Part shown: one piece after another, positions 16,759-24,898 of the stretch
How positions within the stretch are numbered: the first letter of the stretch is position 1
How the letters are laid out: each line of letters opens with the position of its first letter
Assembly (NCBI GenBank): GCA_023402395.1
Contig: JAEYGI010000002.1
Location: 62,001 to 126,000, forward strand
Reading direction: 5' to 3'
Source: Bacillota bacterium
Lineage (GTDB): Bacteria > Bacillota > UBA4882 > UBA8346
Length of the DNA: 64,000 nucleotides
Translations under genes and position numbers: made by a program
The notes under the pieces: generated by a model
What the model saw: the letters and a program-made list of their open reading frames with translations, nothing else
Told to the model about the DNA's origin: nothing
The model's database searches: none

Positions 16759-18087
16759 TTACACTTCGGATAAATATTTGGCGAAAAGCCGGTAATCGTC
16801 GGAGCCGGTGACCGCGACCCTGACGAATTGGCCTTCCTTGGCGGCGCAGCCGTCAATCTCCAGCCAGCCGTCGACCTCGGGGGCAAACGCTTCGGTCCGG
16901 CCGATAGCTTGATCGCCGGCGGTCAACCGATCGATCAAAGCGATCCGTTCCCTGCCCACGAACTCTTTTAACAGACGGTTTGAAATCTGGCGCTGAGTAT
17001 TCATCAGCCGCTCCCGCCTGGACTCCATCACCCGCCCGGAGATCCGGGGCTTGAGGCGATAGGCGGCGGTTCCTTCTTCGCGGCTGTAATTGAATACTCC
17101 CAAATGCTGAAAATGGCCCTCCGCCACAAAGCTTTGCAAAGCCTCAAACTCGGCTTCGGTTTCGGTCGGAAAACCCACAATCATAGTGGTCCGCAGGGCA
17201 ATGCCGGGAATCGCCTCCCGGATCTGCGCCAACCGTTCTCGGATTAACTCCGGGGGGTCATGCCGGTTCATCAGCTTCAGCAACCGCGGATGAATGTGCT
17301 GAATCGGCAAATCCAGATACTTGCAGAGGTTCGGCGCCGCGCTGATGAGGTCCAGCAATTCAGCGTCAATCCGGGAAGGGTAAGCATATAACAACCGTAT
17401 CCAGGGCGGGTTGGCTTCGGAGATGATCCGCCGCAGCAATCCGGCCAAATTGAGGCCAGGTGACAAATCCTTGCCATACATGGTGATATCTTGGGCGATC
17501 AGATTGATCTCACGGGTTCCCGATTCCACCAATTGTTTGATCTCATCGATAATGGACTCCGGCCTGCGGCTCCGGAAATTTCCCTTAATCAGGGGAATGG
17601 CGCAATATGAACAACGATGGTTGCAGCCCTCGGCGATTTTAACGTAGGCCAGATGCGGAACGGTAACGCGGTAGCGCCGGACATTGGAATCGTTTAAAAA
17701 GGGCGCCTTGGTAAGATCGGCCCGACGGGCCGCAGGGGCGCCTTCCAGCAACTCCGGCAATTCGGCGATCTCCCCCAACCCGATCCACAAGTCGACCTCT
17801 GGAATCTCCGCCGCTAATTCGGCCGGATAGCGCTGCACCAGGCAACCGGCGACGACTACTTTGGAACAGATTCCAATGCCGGGTTGCTTGTAGCGAACCG
17901 CTTCCAAGATGCTATTGATCGATTCTTCTTTGGCCGGTCCGATAAAACCGCAGGTATTAATGAGAATCAGATCCGCTTGGCTCAGATCGTGAACAAGTTC
18001 CCAACCCCGCTCCATCAAGCGGCCAAGCATGATCTCGGTGTCGACCAGATTTTTGGCGCACCCTAATGAAATAACCCCAATCTTCAT
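16759..18087 (-). CDS. rimO: Ribosomal protein S12 methylthiotransferase
   Basis: The protein of about 442 residues begins MKIGVISLGCAKNLVDTE, carrying the first cysteine of the N-terminal UPF0004 cluster. It continues with the radical SAM motif CNHRCSYC near residue 147 and a C-terminal TRAM RNA/protein-binding domain. RimO adds a methylthio group to an aspartate of ribosomal protein S12. The second N-terminal cysteine (NTCGFIGPAKEES) and the third (VVAGCLVQRYP) are present, so both iron-sulfur clusters should form. The frame opens at 18105, but GAGG upstream of the ATG at 18087 and family length favour that start. MiaB-like tRNA enzymes are the alternative; SLGCAKNLVD is RimO-like. Confidence 0.95.
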   Translation of the reverse strand: MKIGVISLGCAKNLVDTEIMLGRLMERGWELVHDLSQADLILINTCGFIGPAKEESINSILEAVRYKQPGIGICSKVVVAGCLVQRYPAELAAEIPEVDLWIGLGEIAELPELLEGAPAARRADLTKAPFLNDSNVRRYRVTVPHLAYVKIAEGCNHRCSYCAIPLIKGNFRSRRPESIIDEIKQLVESGTREINLIAQDITMYGKDLSPGLNLAGLLRRIISEANPPWIRLLYAYPSRIDAELLDLISAAPNLCKYLDLPIQHIHPRLLKLMNRHDPPELIRERLAQIREAIPGIALRTTMIVGFPTETEAEFEALQSFVAEGHFQHLGVFNYSREEGTAAYRLKPRISGRVMESRRERLMNTQRQISNRLLKEFVGRERIALIDRLTAGDQAIGRTEAFAPEVDGWLEIDGCAAKEGQFVRVAVTGSDDYRLFAKYLSEV

Positions 18088-18163
18088 GCTGAATAAACCT
18101 CGCATAATATAATGAATCTTTTCAAGACTGTAATTGTGAATGCAAAGGAATCGGATCCATAGT

Positions 18164-18185
18164 AAAAAACCTGCCCCGGCAGGTT
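18164..18185 (-). terminator. Rho-independent terminator of the transglycosylase gene
   Basis: On the minus strand the stem AACCTGCC/GGCAGGTT begins within the stop codon and ends in TTTTTT. It would end the coaE-lytic transglycosylase transcript. Confidence 0.88.
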
Positions 18186-18735
18186 AAGAAAGCTCTGGAT
18201 ATAGATAACCGTAGACCTTCTTTAAAAGCAGGACTTTCAGCACATATTTTTTGGTCTCCGGAAACGGGATTTGCTCGATCTTGACCGTATCCCCGTTCCA
18301 AATCCCATCCTCGACCCATCCCGACACATAACGGTGTCCCGCATTATACGAAGCCAGCGCCAAATAGTCGTTCTGGTGGAAATATTGTCTTAAATACGCC
18401 AGATACCAAATGCCGATCTTTAAGTTAATGTCAGGGTTGGTGAGCTCGGTGGGAGTAAAATTCCTCAACATCATCTGTTCGGCTACCCATTGACCGGTGG
18501 TGGGCATGATTTGCATCAGCCCCACCGCTCCCTTGTGGGATTCGGCGGCCGGATTGAACCCGCTTTCGGTAAAGACAATCGCGCTGACCAACGCCGGATT
18601 CATTCGGTGATCGCGGCTGAAGTCGATAATCGTTTGACGATAGTCGAGAACAAAGTATTTTTTTAATAACGGCCGATGAAAGAGTACCGCGCCGATCAGC
18701 AGTACGATACAAATTTTTCGGAATTTACCCGTCAA
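18184..18735 (-). CDS. SLT-type lytic transglycosylase
   Basis: This 183-residue protein has an N-terminal membrane anchor or signal (residues 8-22) and an SLT domain: SAIVFTESGFNPAAESHKGAVGLMQIMPTT with the catalytic glutamate in FTESGF, then LASYNAGHRYV. It cleaves peptidoglycan glycan strands without water, forming 1,6-anhydro-muramyl ends, outside the cytoplasmic membrane. It overlaps coaE by about eleven bases, an order (coaE then slt) seen in many Bacillota. Confidence 0.93.
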   Translation of the reverse strand: MTGKFRKICIVLLIGAVLFHRPLLKKYFVLDYRQTIIDFSRDHRMNPALVSAIVFTESGFNPAAESHKGAVGLMQIMPTTGQWVAEQMMLRNFTPTELTNPDINLKIGIWYLAYLRQYFHQNDYLALASYNAGHRYVSGWVEDGIWNGDTVKIEQIPFPETKKYVLKVLLLKKVYGYLYPELS

Positions 18736-19333
18736 CCGGACCCCATCCCATTAAATTCAGAATTTTTATAACTTCGCTTCGCAGGTCGGAAACTCCTTTA
18801 TTATTATAGAGGACCACATCGGCGTTTCCTTCCTTCAATTCCAGCGGCAATTGCGTCCCGATTCGCAACCGGGCCTCCGCCTCGCTTAGTCCGCCGCGCT
18901 CCATCAAACGTTGTAGCTGGATCTCCGGACTGACGCTGACCACCCAGATCCGGTCCACTAAATCGGTCAGCCCCGCTTCGAATAATAGCGGGATCTCGAC
19001 CACGGCTAGCGTCTGCCCGGCCATCCGGTACTCAGCGAGAAACCGTTCGATCGCGGCGATCACCCGGGGATGAATGATTTGTTCAAGGTCGTTTCTGGCG
19101 CCCCGATCGTTAAAAACGATCCGCCCCAATTCTTTTCGGTCGATCCGGCCGTCCCCGCCCACGATCCCGGCGCCGAACCGCCCGATAATCTCCGAATACC
19201 CCGAGGTGCCGGGGTCCATGGCCCGATGGGCCAGTTCATCGCTGTCGATCAACGGTACCTTCAATTCTTTCAAGATCGAGCCGACCGTTGACTTCCCGGT
19301 GGCGATCCCTCCGGTCAGGCCAATGGTAATCAT
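18725..19333 (-). CDS. coaE: Dephospho-CoA kinase
   Basis: The protein of about 202 residues begins MITIGLTGGIATGKSTV, which contains the P-loop, and has the family IDSDELAHRAM and VVEIPLLFEAGL segments. It phosphorylates the 3'-hydroxyl of dephospho-CoA in the last step of coenzyme A synthesis. The frame is open to 19435, but AGGAGAAATC directly before the ATG at 19333, and the family start, decide the start. The bases upstream belong to a stem-loop element. It lies between mutM and the transglycosylase. Confidence 0.96.
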   Translation of the reverse strand: MITIGLTGGIATGKSTVGSILKELKVPLIDSDELAHRAMDPGTSGYSEIIGRFGAGIVGGDGRIDRKELGRIVFNDRGARNDLEQIIHPRVIAAIERFLAEYRMAGQTLAVVEIPLLFEAGLTDLVDRIWVVSVSPEIQLQRLMERGGLSEAEARLRIGTQLPLELKEGNADVVLYNNKGVSDLRSEVIKILNLMGWGPVDG

Positions 19334-19341
19334 GATTTCTC

Positions 19342-19494
19342 CTATATATGTCGCAATAAATTTTTCGAACGCCCGAATCAATTGCGACATATTTCCTTGA
19401 TTCATAAAATGAAAAAAGTTCAATCGTTTGACCATTCACAGCCGGCTTTTGGGATGTGAATTTATTTCAAAAAACTTTTTTCATTTTATATAGC
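19342..19494. repeat. Paired stem-loop element, copy A
   Basis: The whole mutM-coaE gap is two consecutive inverted repeats. Stem 1 is a perfect twelve-base pair ATATGTCGCAAT/ATTGCGACATAT (19346-19357, 19381-19392). Stem 2 is a perfect seventeen-base pair beginning ATAAAATGAAAA (19404-19420, 19473-19489) around a 52-base loop with an inner ATTCACA/TGTGAAT hairpin. The element is bounded by CTATATA and TATATAG. Related copies are at 25980 and 34219. Confidence 0.85.
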
Positions 19495-19496
19495 AA

Positions 19497-20315
19497 TTAG
19501 CTTTGACAAAGCGGGCAGAAATGGGTTCCCCTGCCACCGAAATTCATTTTTACCACCAGGCCGCCGCAGCGCCGGCATGGCAAGCCTTTCCGGCCGTAAA
19601 CCCGCAATTGCTGCTGATATGACCCGGCTTTGCCATCCCCGGTATGATAGTCGCGGCGGGTGGTTCCGCGGTATTCGATGCCCTCGGCCAGAACTTGCCG
19701 GATCGCCTGAAACAGCCGTTCCACTTCGGCGCCGGTCAAGGAATTGACCGTCCGGGCCGGGTGAATGCCGGCGACAAATAACGACTCATCGGCATAAATG
19801 TTACCCACCCCGGCAATGACGCTCTGATCCAGCAAAGCTTTTTTGATCGCCAGGGTACGTCCGGTCAAGCGCTGTTGCAGCACGTCGGCAGTGAACTGGG
19901 GGCCCAGTGGCTCCGGTCCCAAGCCGGCCAGATTCTTGGGGAGCTCGTCGGCTGGAAACAGAAATACTTTTCCGAATTTCCGTTGATCCCTGAATCGCAA
20001 CTCGGTGCGGTTATCCAGGATGACCCTGAGGTAAGTCGCATCAGCCACCGGTTCGGTCTCGGGGGCGACCAGCAATTGCCCGGTCATCCGTAAATGAATG
20101 GCCATGACCAGGTCCGGGCCGAGGTCAAACAAAAGATACTTGCCACGCCGCCGTAAATCGGTGATCGGCCGGTTTTCGATCATGGCCAGAAATGTTTCGG
20201 AAGATAGCGGCAGGATCATCTTGGGGTACAGTATCTCGCCCCCGCGGATCGTCCTGCCTGTGACCATGTCAAATATGGTCCGGCGGATCGTTTCCACTTC
20301 AGGTAGTTCCGGCAT
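19497..20315 (-). CDS. mutM: Formamidopyrimidine-DNA glycosylase
   Basis: The 272-residue enzyme starts MPELPEVETIRR, where Pro2 is the Schiff-base nucleophile and Glu3 is catalytic. It has the helix-two-turn-helix segment DQSVIAGVGNIYADESLF and a C-terminal zinc finger CRRC...CPLC. It removes 8-oxoguanine and formamidopyrimidines from DNA and nicks the backbone. It follows polA by three bases, so the repair glycosylase and the gap-filling polymerase are probably made together. Confidence 0.97.
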   Translation of the reverse strand: MPELPEVETIRRTIFDMVTGRTIRGGEILYPKMILPLSSETFLAMIENRPITDLRRRGKYLLFDLGPDLVMAIHLRMTGQLLVAPETEPVADATYLRVILDNRTELRFRDQRKFGKVFLFPADELPKNLAGLGPEPLGPQFTADVLQQRLTGRTLAIKKALLDQSVIAGVGNIYADESLFVAGIHPARTVNSLTGAEVERLFQAIRQVLAEGIEYRGTTRRDYHTGDGKAGSYQQQLRVYGRKGLPCRRCGGLVVKMNFGGRGTHFCPLCQS

Positions 20316-20318
20316 ATT

Positions 20319-23006
20319 TCAATCCTCCAGCGCGGCGGGACTCATTTCGCCCCAGTTCAAACCCTTTTTAAGGTCGACGACCAAGGGCACGGAGAGCGTT
20401 ACCGCACCTTCCATTTCCCGCTTGATCAACCGGCCCAGCTTTTGCCATTCCGATTCGGCCACCTCGAATACCAATTCATCGTGCACCTGCAGCAACATCC
20501 GGCCCAGCCCCGGCTCTTCCCGGAGTTTTTGGTCGATTTTAACCATGGCCAGCTTGATAATATCGGCCGCGGTTCCCTGGATCGGAGTATTGCGCGCCAT
20601 CCGCTCGGCGAAGGAACGCAGGGTAAAATTGCGCGACGCCAGGTCCGGCAGTTTACGGATGCGTCCGAGCAGCGTCCGGGCTTCGCCAGCCGCCCGGGCG
20701 GCTTCGATCAGCTCCTCGACATAGCGTTTGACCCCGGGATATTGATCGAAATAGGACGCAATGAACGCATCGGCTTCCTTGCGGCCGACACCGATATTTT
20801 TGGCCAATCCGAAACCGCTGATACCATAGATGATTCCAAAATTGACGGCCTTGGCCTGATCGCGCATCTCCCGGGTCACCGCTTCCGGAGCAACGCCATG
20901 AACCGCCGCGGCCGTAAAGCTGTGAATGTCCTCGCCTTTCAGAAAAGCCTCCATAAACCGCTCGTCTTGGGAAAAATGGGCCATCACCCGCAATTCGATC
21001 TGGGAATAATCGGCGGCCAATAAAATTTGGCCGGGTTTCGCCACAAACGCCCGCCGGATCATCCGTCCCTCTTCGGAGCGGATCGGGATATTCTGCAAGT
21101 TTGGGTCAGTACTGCTGAGACGGCCGGTGGTCGTGACCGCCTGATTAAATGTGGTATGGACCCGGCCGGTTCTGGGATTGATCAGAGCAATCAGGGAATC
21201 GATATAAGTGGTCTGCAGCTTGGTATTTTGCCTGTACTCCAGGAGCAACGGGATCACCGGATGTTGCCCGGCCAGGCTTTCCAGGGCCTCCGCGTCAGTG
21301 GAAAAGCCGGTTTTCGTCTTTTTCCCCGGCTTTAGCCCCAGCCGGTCGTAGAGAATGCCGCCCAGTTGTTTCGGCGACCCGATATTAAATTCCTGTCCGA
21401 CCAAGGCGTAGATTGTTTGTTCCAACTCGGTCTGACGCAACTTGAGCACGGCGCCGAAGGCCCGCAACGGCTCCGGCTCGACCCGGATCCCTTCCCGTTC
21501 CATTCCAAACAGCGTCTCCAGCAACGGCAGCTCTACATCGCGGTAAAGCGAAGTTAACCCGGTTTCGCTGAGAACCTCATCCAATCTCGGCCGTAATTGG
21601 CGGATCGCCTCCAGCCGGCCGCCGGTGATTTTAGCTAATACCTCGGGAGGAAGGGTTTCCGGCAATCCAAAGATCGGGAAACGGGTGCCCCGCTCATTCT
21701 GCCAAACCGGCAAAGTGCTGTTTAACCAGGTTTCCGCCAGGCTTTCCAGTTCCATCCCGCCGACCCCGGCTCCGGCCAGATAACCGGCGAGCAGAACGTC
21801 TTCCAATACGCCGCGCAACGGAGCATTGCAATGGGTGGCGATCTGCATTTGTTTTTTCAAGTCATATCCGGCCTTGACGACTTCAGGATCGGCCAATAAC
21901 CGGAGCACCGGTTCTGGCAGTTTCCGGTCCCCGTCAACCGGGATAAAATAATTCCGCTCCCGGCCGCCCAATCCGATGCCGAGCAGGCGGGCTTCGACCC
22001 AATTGGCGATTTCGGTCACGAATTGAACGATGCAGAACCGTTCCTCCTTCAGCCGGGCAACGATTGCCTCGACGGCGACGGCGGCGACGGTTTCTACTTC
22101 GAAACTCAAATCCCGCTTGACTACCACGGCTTCGGCCGCTTCCTGGCCGGCCAGCTTTTTGACGAGTGTGCGGAATTCATAGTTTTGGCAAAACGCCAGC
22201 AACTCCTCGGAGGCGTAGCCGGAATAACGGCAGTCGTCGAGGCGCACCGGCAAGTCGGCGTCAATGACAATGGTCGCCAGTTCCCGGCTGAGCAAGGCTT
22301 GTTCGCGGTGTTCCGTCAGCAACTGCCGGTCCCGTTCCCGGCTGATCCGGTCCAAACGCTCATAGATTTGCGGAATCGAAGCAAATTCATGCAGATATTT
22401 TAGGGCCGTCTTTTCCCCGAATCCCGGGACGCCGGGAATATTATCCGACGAGTCCCCCATCAGGCCTTTTAACTCAATCAACTGTCCGGGGTTCAGCTGG
22501 TACCGTTCCCGGATATAACTTTCATCGACCCGTTCGATCTCGGTGATCCCTTTTTTGGTGTACCTGACCATAATGTTCGGTTCAACCAGTTGAAAGGCGT
22601 CCCTGTCCCCAGTCACGATCTCAACGGTCAACCCCTGGGCCGCCGCTTGTTTGGCCATGGTTCCGATAATATCGTCGGCCTCCAGGCCCGGCTGTTCATA
22701 GGTTGGAATCTTCAACTTGCCCAATAATTCCTTGATGATCGGGATCTGGGTCCGCAGCGAATCTTCCATCTTCAGCCGTTGCCCCTTGTACGCCTCATAT
22801 TGTTGATGACGGAAGGTCGGAGCCCCGGCGTCAAGGGCGGCCAGGATATAATCAGGCTTGACCTCATCCAGCAGCCGCAACGTCATCATGGCCATCCCGT
22901 AAACGGCGTTGGTCGGCTGCCCGCCGGCGGTCGTCAGCGGCGGCAACGCGAAAAAAGCCCGGTTCGCCAAGCTGTAGGTATCGATGATCAAAAACTTTCC
23001 GTTCAT
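20319..23006 (-). CDS. polA: DNA polymerase I
   Basis: The 895-residue protein has an N-terminal 5'-3' exonuclease domain (about 1-290, with LEADDIIGTMAKQAA and GDSSDNIPGVPGFGEKTA), a middle 3'-5' exonuclease-like domain (about 310-480) and the polymerase domain (about 500-890) with motif A DYSQIELRVMAHFSQD, the O-helix RDQAKAVNFGIIYG and motif C VHDELVFEV. The acidic residues needed for proofreading are largely missing in the middle domain, as in Bacillus enzymes, so proofreading is probably absent. It fills gaps after repair and removes RNA primers. It overlaps the upstream Kae1-like gene by four bases and leads into mutM. Confidence 0.97.
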   Translation of the reverse strand: MNGKFLIIDTYSLANRAFFALPPLTTAGGQPTNAVYGMAMMTLRLLDEVKPDYILAALDAGAPTFRHQQYEAYKGQRLKMEDSLRTQIPIIKELLGKLKIPTYEQPGLEADDIIGTMAKQAAAQGLTVEIVTGDRDAFQLVEPNIMVRYTKKGITEIERVDESYIRERYQLNPGQLIELKGLMGDSSDNIPGVPGFGEKTALKYLHEFASIPQIYERLDRISRERDRQLLTEHREQALLSRELATIVIDADLPVRLDDCRYSGYASEELLAFCQNYEFRTLVKKLAGQEAAEAVVVKRDLSFEVETVAAVAVEAIVARLKEERFCIVQFVTEIANWVEARLLGIGLGGRERNYFIPVDGDRKLPEPVLRLLADPEVVKAGYDLKKQMQIATHCNAPLRGVLEDVLLAGYLAGAGVGGMELESLAETWLNSTLPVWQNERGTRFPIFGLPETLPPEVLAKITGGRLEAIRQLRPRLDEVLSETGLTSLYRDVELPLLETLFGMEREGIRVEPEPLRAFGAVLKLRQTELEQTIYALVGQEFNIGSPKQLGGILYDRLGLKPGKKTKTGFSTDAEALESLAGQHPVIPLLLEYRQNTKLQTTYIDSLIALINPRTGRVHTTFNQAVTTTGRLSSTDPNLQNIPIRSEEGRMIRRAFVAKPGQILLAADYSQIELRVMAHFSQDERFMEAFLKGEDIHSFTAAAVHGVAPEAVTREMRDQAKAVNFGIIYGISGFGLAKNIGVGRKEADAFIASYFDQYPGVKRYVEELIEAARAAGEARTLLGRIRKLPDLASRNFTLRSFAERMARNTPIQGTAADIIKLAMVKIDQKLREEPGLGRMLLQVHDELVFEVAESEWQKLGRLIKREMEGAVTLSVPLVVDLKKGLNWGEMSPAALED

Positions 23007-23956
23007 TCGCTTTCGGTTCCTTTCACCAAAAAATCATGGGCGATCCAGCCGACTCCGGCCGCATTATCCCCGGACAACTGCTTCGGGCCGAAATGAAACT
23101 CGATGCCGTCGGCCAGACCCGACTGAAGCAGGCCGGCCCGGATGATTTCATTGGACGCCACGCCACCGACCAGCAAAACCGGGATCGCCCCGATCTCGGC
23201 CACTGCTTTCCGGGTCACTTTCAGCAACCCTTGGGTAATACAATTGAACACTTGGCGCGCCAGGTCATTTCGGCCGATCGAACCGGACGCGGCCAGGCGC
23301 GCCGCGGCGGCTTCCGGTCCGGAGAAACTCAATTCCAGATCTTTGACCACCACCGGCAGGACGCCGGGATCTTCCGAAAGCAACGCCATTTTTTCCAAGC
23401 CCGGCCCGGCCGGGAAAGGTGTGCCCAGCGTCACCCCGATGCGGTCCACGAATTGTCCGACTTGCAGATCCGACGTGCCGCCGATCCGCTTAATTTTAAA
23501 TCCCGGCTCCGCCGCCTCGACCAGCAGCAACTCGGTGGTTCCGCCCGACAGGTGCCAGGCCAGAAAACGTTCCAACCGGATTCCGTCCGCCAATCCCGCC
23601 CGGATGTGTCCTTCCTGATGCGAGGTCGCCAAAAAAGGAATTCCCAATAATTTCGACAACGCCTCTCCAAAGGAGGCCCCGGCTCGAAAAACCGGCAGAT
23701 ATGATCCGTCCACCGGCCGTGGCCGGGTCGAAGCGGCAACCGCCCGGTAGGAGCGATTCGCAAGGGGCAGTTCCGCCAATGAAGGTAGGTTTTGCAAATG
23801 CTGAAACACCGCGTCCGACTGGCGTAATCCCTTTTCTCTCGGCTTGACCCGCAAAATAATCCGGCGGTCCAACAACAGTCCGCCCCCGGCGTCGATCATC
23901 GCCAGCGACGTAGTGTAACAACTGGTATCAATACCGATGATCACCTGTTCCGACAT
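23003..23956 (-). CDS. Kae1/TsaD-like domain protein (paralogue of TsaD)
   Basis: This 317-residue protein belongs to the ASKHA-fold Kae1/TsaD family: GIDTSCYTTSLAMID at the start, the metal-binding HxxxH pair as SHQEGH near residue 118, HLSGGTTELLLVE, and a late GGVASNEIIRAGL. It is shorter and more divergent than true TsaD, which makes the tRNA t6A base with TsaB, C and E, none of which is nearby. Such paralogues recur in Clostridia beside polA or nusB; their role is not established. It overlaps polA by four bases, and an intrinsic terminator abuts its ATG. Confidence 0.8.
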   Translation of the reverse strand: MSEQVIIGIDTSCYTTSLAMIDAGGGLLLDRRIILRVKPREKGLRQSDAVFQHLQNLPSLAELPLANRSYRAVAASTRPRPVDGSYLPVFRAGASFGEALSKLLGIPFLATSHQEGHIRAGLADGIRLERFLAWHLSGGTTELLLVEAAEPGFKIKRIGGTSDLQVGQFVDRIGVTLGTPFPAGPGLEKMALLSEDPGVLPVVVKDLELSFSGPEAAAARLAASGSIGRNDLARQVFNCITQGLLKVTRKAVAEIGAIPVLLVGGVASNEIIRAGLLQSGLADGIEFHFGPKQLSGDNAAGVGWIAHDFLVKGTESE

Positions 23957-23978
23957 AAAAAAGGAGGGAATTCCCTCC
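23957..23978 (-). terminator. Terminator of nusB abutting the next start codon
   Basis: On the minus strand GGAGGG-AATT-CCCTCC (a perfect palindrome, 23963-23978) is followed by TTTTTT and then at once by the ATG of the Kae1-like gene. It looks like a terminator, yet GGAGGG is also the only ribosome-binding sequence for that gene and lies in its stem. Confidence 0.8.
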
Positions 23979-23983
23979 GTCTT

Positions 23984-24427
23984 TCAACTCTTTTCCTCTG
24001 ATTGCTCAGTTTGTTCCAGGTTCCGGACCACATTGCCGAGGATCCCGTTGACGAATTTGCCGGATTCTTCATCGCCGTACCGCTTCGCCAACTCCACCGC
24101 TTCATTCACGGTGACGCTCGATGGGATGTCCGGCCGGAACCGGAGCTCGAAAACGGCCATCCGCAAAATATTCCGGTCGGTGTTAGCCATCCGCTCCAGC
24201 TTCCAATCCTGGGCATATTTTGTAATCTCCGCGTCTACTTCCGATAGATGCTGAACGGTTCCGGAGACCAATTCGCTTAGAAAGACTTGGGAACTGTCGG
24301 GAAGCTCATTTTCTTTCAAGGTTCTGGGCAATACCTCGCGCCATGGGTTTTTCCCGACATCCGACTGGAATAAAACCGTGAATGCTAATTCTCTGGCTAG
24401 ACGCCGACTCATTTCATCACCTTTCAA
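23984..24427 (-). CDS. nusB: Transcription antitermination protein NusB
   Basis: The 147-residue all-helical protein starts MSRRLARELAFTVLFQSD (after a short lead) and has the family ILRMAVFELRFRPDIPSSVTVNEAVELAKRYGDEESGKFVNGILGN region. NusB binds boxA RNA with S10 in ribosomal RNA antitermination. It overlaps the DUF2273 gene by four bases. The order Asp23-AmaP-DUF2273-nusB is standard for Bacillota. Confidence 0.95.
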   Translation of the reverse strand: MKGDEMSRRLARELAFTVLFQSDVGKNPWREVLPRTLKENELPDSSQVFLSELVSGTVQHLSEVDAEITKYAQDWKLERMANTDRNILRMAVFELRFRPDIPSSVTVNEAVELAKRYGDEESGKFVNGILGNVVRNLEQTEQSEEKS

Positions 24428-24651
24428 TCCTTGGGCGGGACGACCCGGCTCAGGATCTCCCGTAACGAACCCTTTTGGTCAATTCGTTTTCCTAGAAAAT
24501 AGCCGAAAAAGACACAGACGACAAAGGCCAAGGCTCGCCAGAACCCCATAAATGCCCATAACAGTCCGGTGATGAACCCGATGCAGCTTCCAAAGATCCG
24601 GCCTTTAAAGCCGGTGAGTTGCGGCAGAATTTCTTTGAAGAATTCGTTCAC
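24424..24651 (-). CDS. DUF2273 small membrane protein
   Basis: This 75-residue protein has two closely spaced hydrophobic helices (GRIFGSCIGFITGLLWAF and ALAFVVCVFFGYFLG) and a conserved lysine/arginine-rich C-terminus, the pattern of DUF2273 proteins linked to Asp23 and AmaP. They probably help anchor Asp23 at the membrane. It overlaps nusB by four bases and is separated from amaP by a structured 247-base gap. Confidence 0.88.
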   Translation of the reverse strand: MNEFFKEILPQLTGFKGRIFGSCIGFITGLLWAFMGFWRALAFVVCVFFGYFLGKRIDQKGSLREILSRVVPPKD

Positions 24652-24664
24652 CCCGATTGCTCCT

Positions 24665-24898
24665 TTCCCTAGGAGCTTGTGCGCGTAATCCTTTTTTCAG
24701 GATATAGCACAAGCCAATGTGTAGCTATACGGCACTATACACCGGATGTTCGGTTGTTTCGAATACACGCCCAGATTCCTAGGGGCTTGCGCGCCATCCG
24801 TTCGACGGGATGGCCGGCGCAAGCTAACGTGTATCATTACTGCATTGCCCGCCCGATATCCTGCGGCTTCGCAACGGATCAGACGGGCTTTCCAGGGA
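24665..24898. repeat. Tandem 110-bp structured unit between amaP and DUF2273
   Basis: Two units 110 bases apart share CCTAGG-GCTTG at the start. Unit 1 has stem GCTTGTGC/GCACAAGC (24675-24682, 24707-24714); unit 2 has GCTTGCGC/GCGCAAGC (24785-24792, 24817-24824). Each has an inner ATCC/GGAT pair. The T-A to C-G change between the units keeps the pairing. A further GTGTAG/CTATACAC hairpin follows unit 1, and GCCCG/CGGGC follows unit 2. No gene fits here. Confidence 0.8.
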
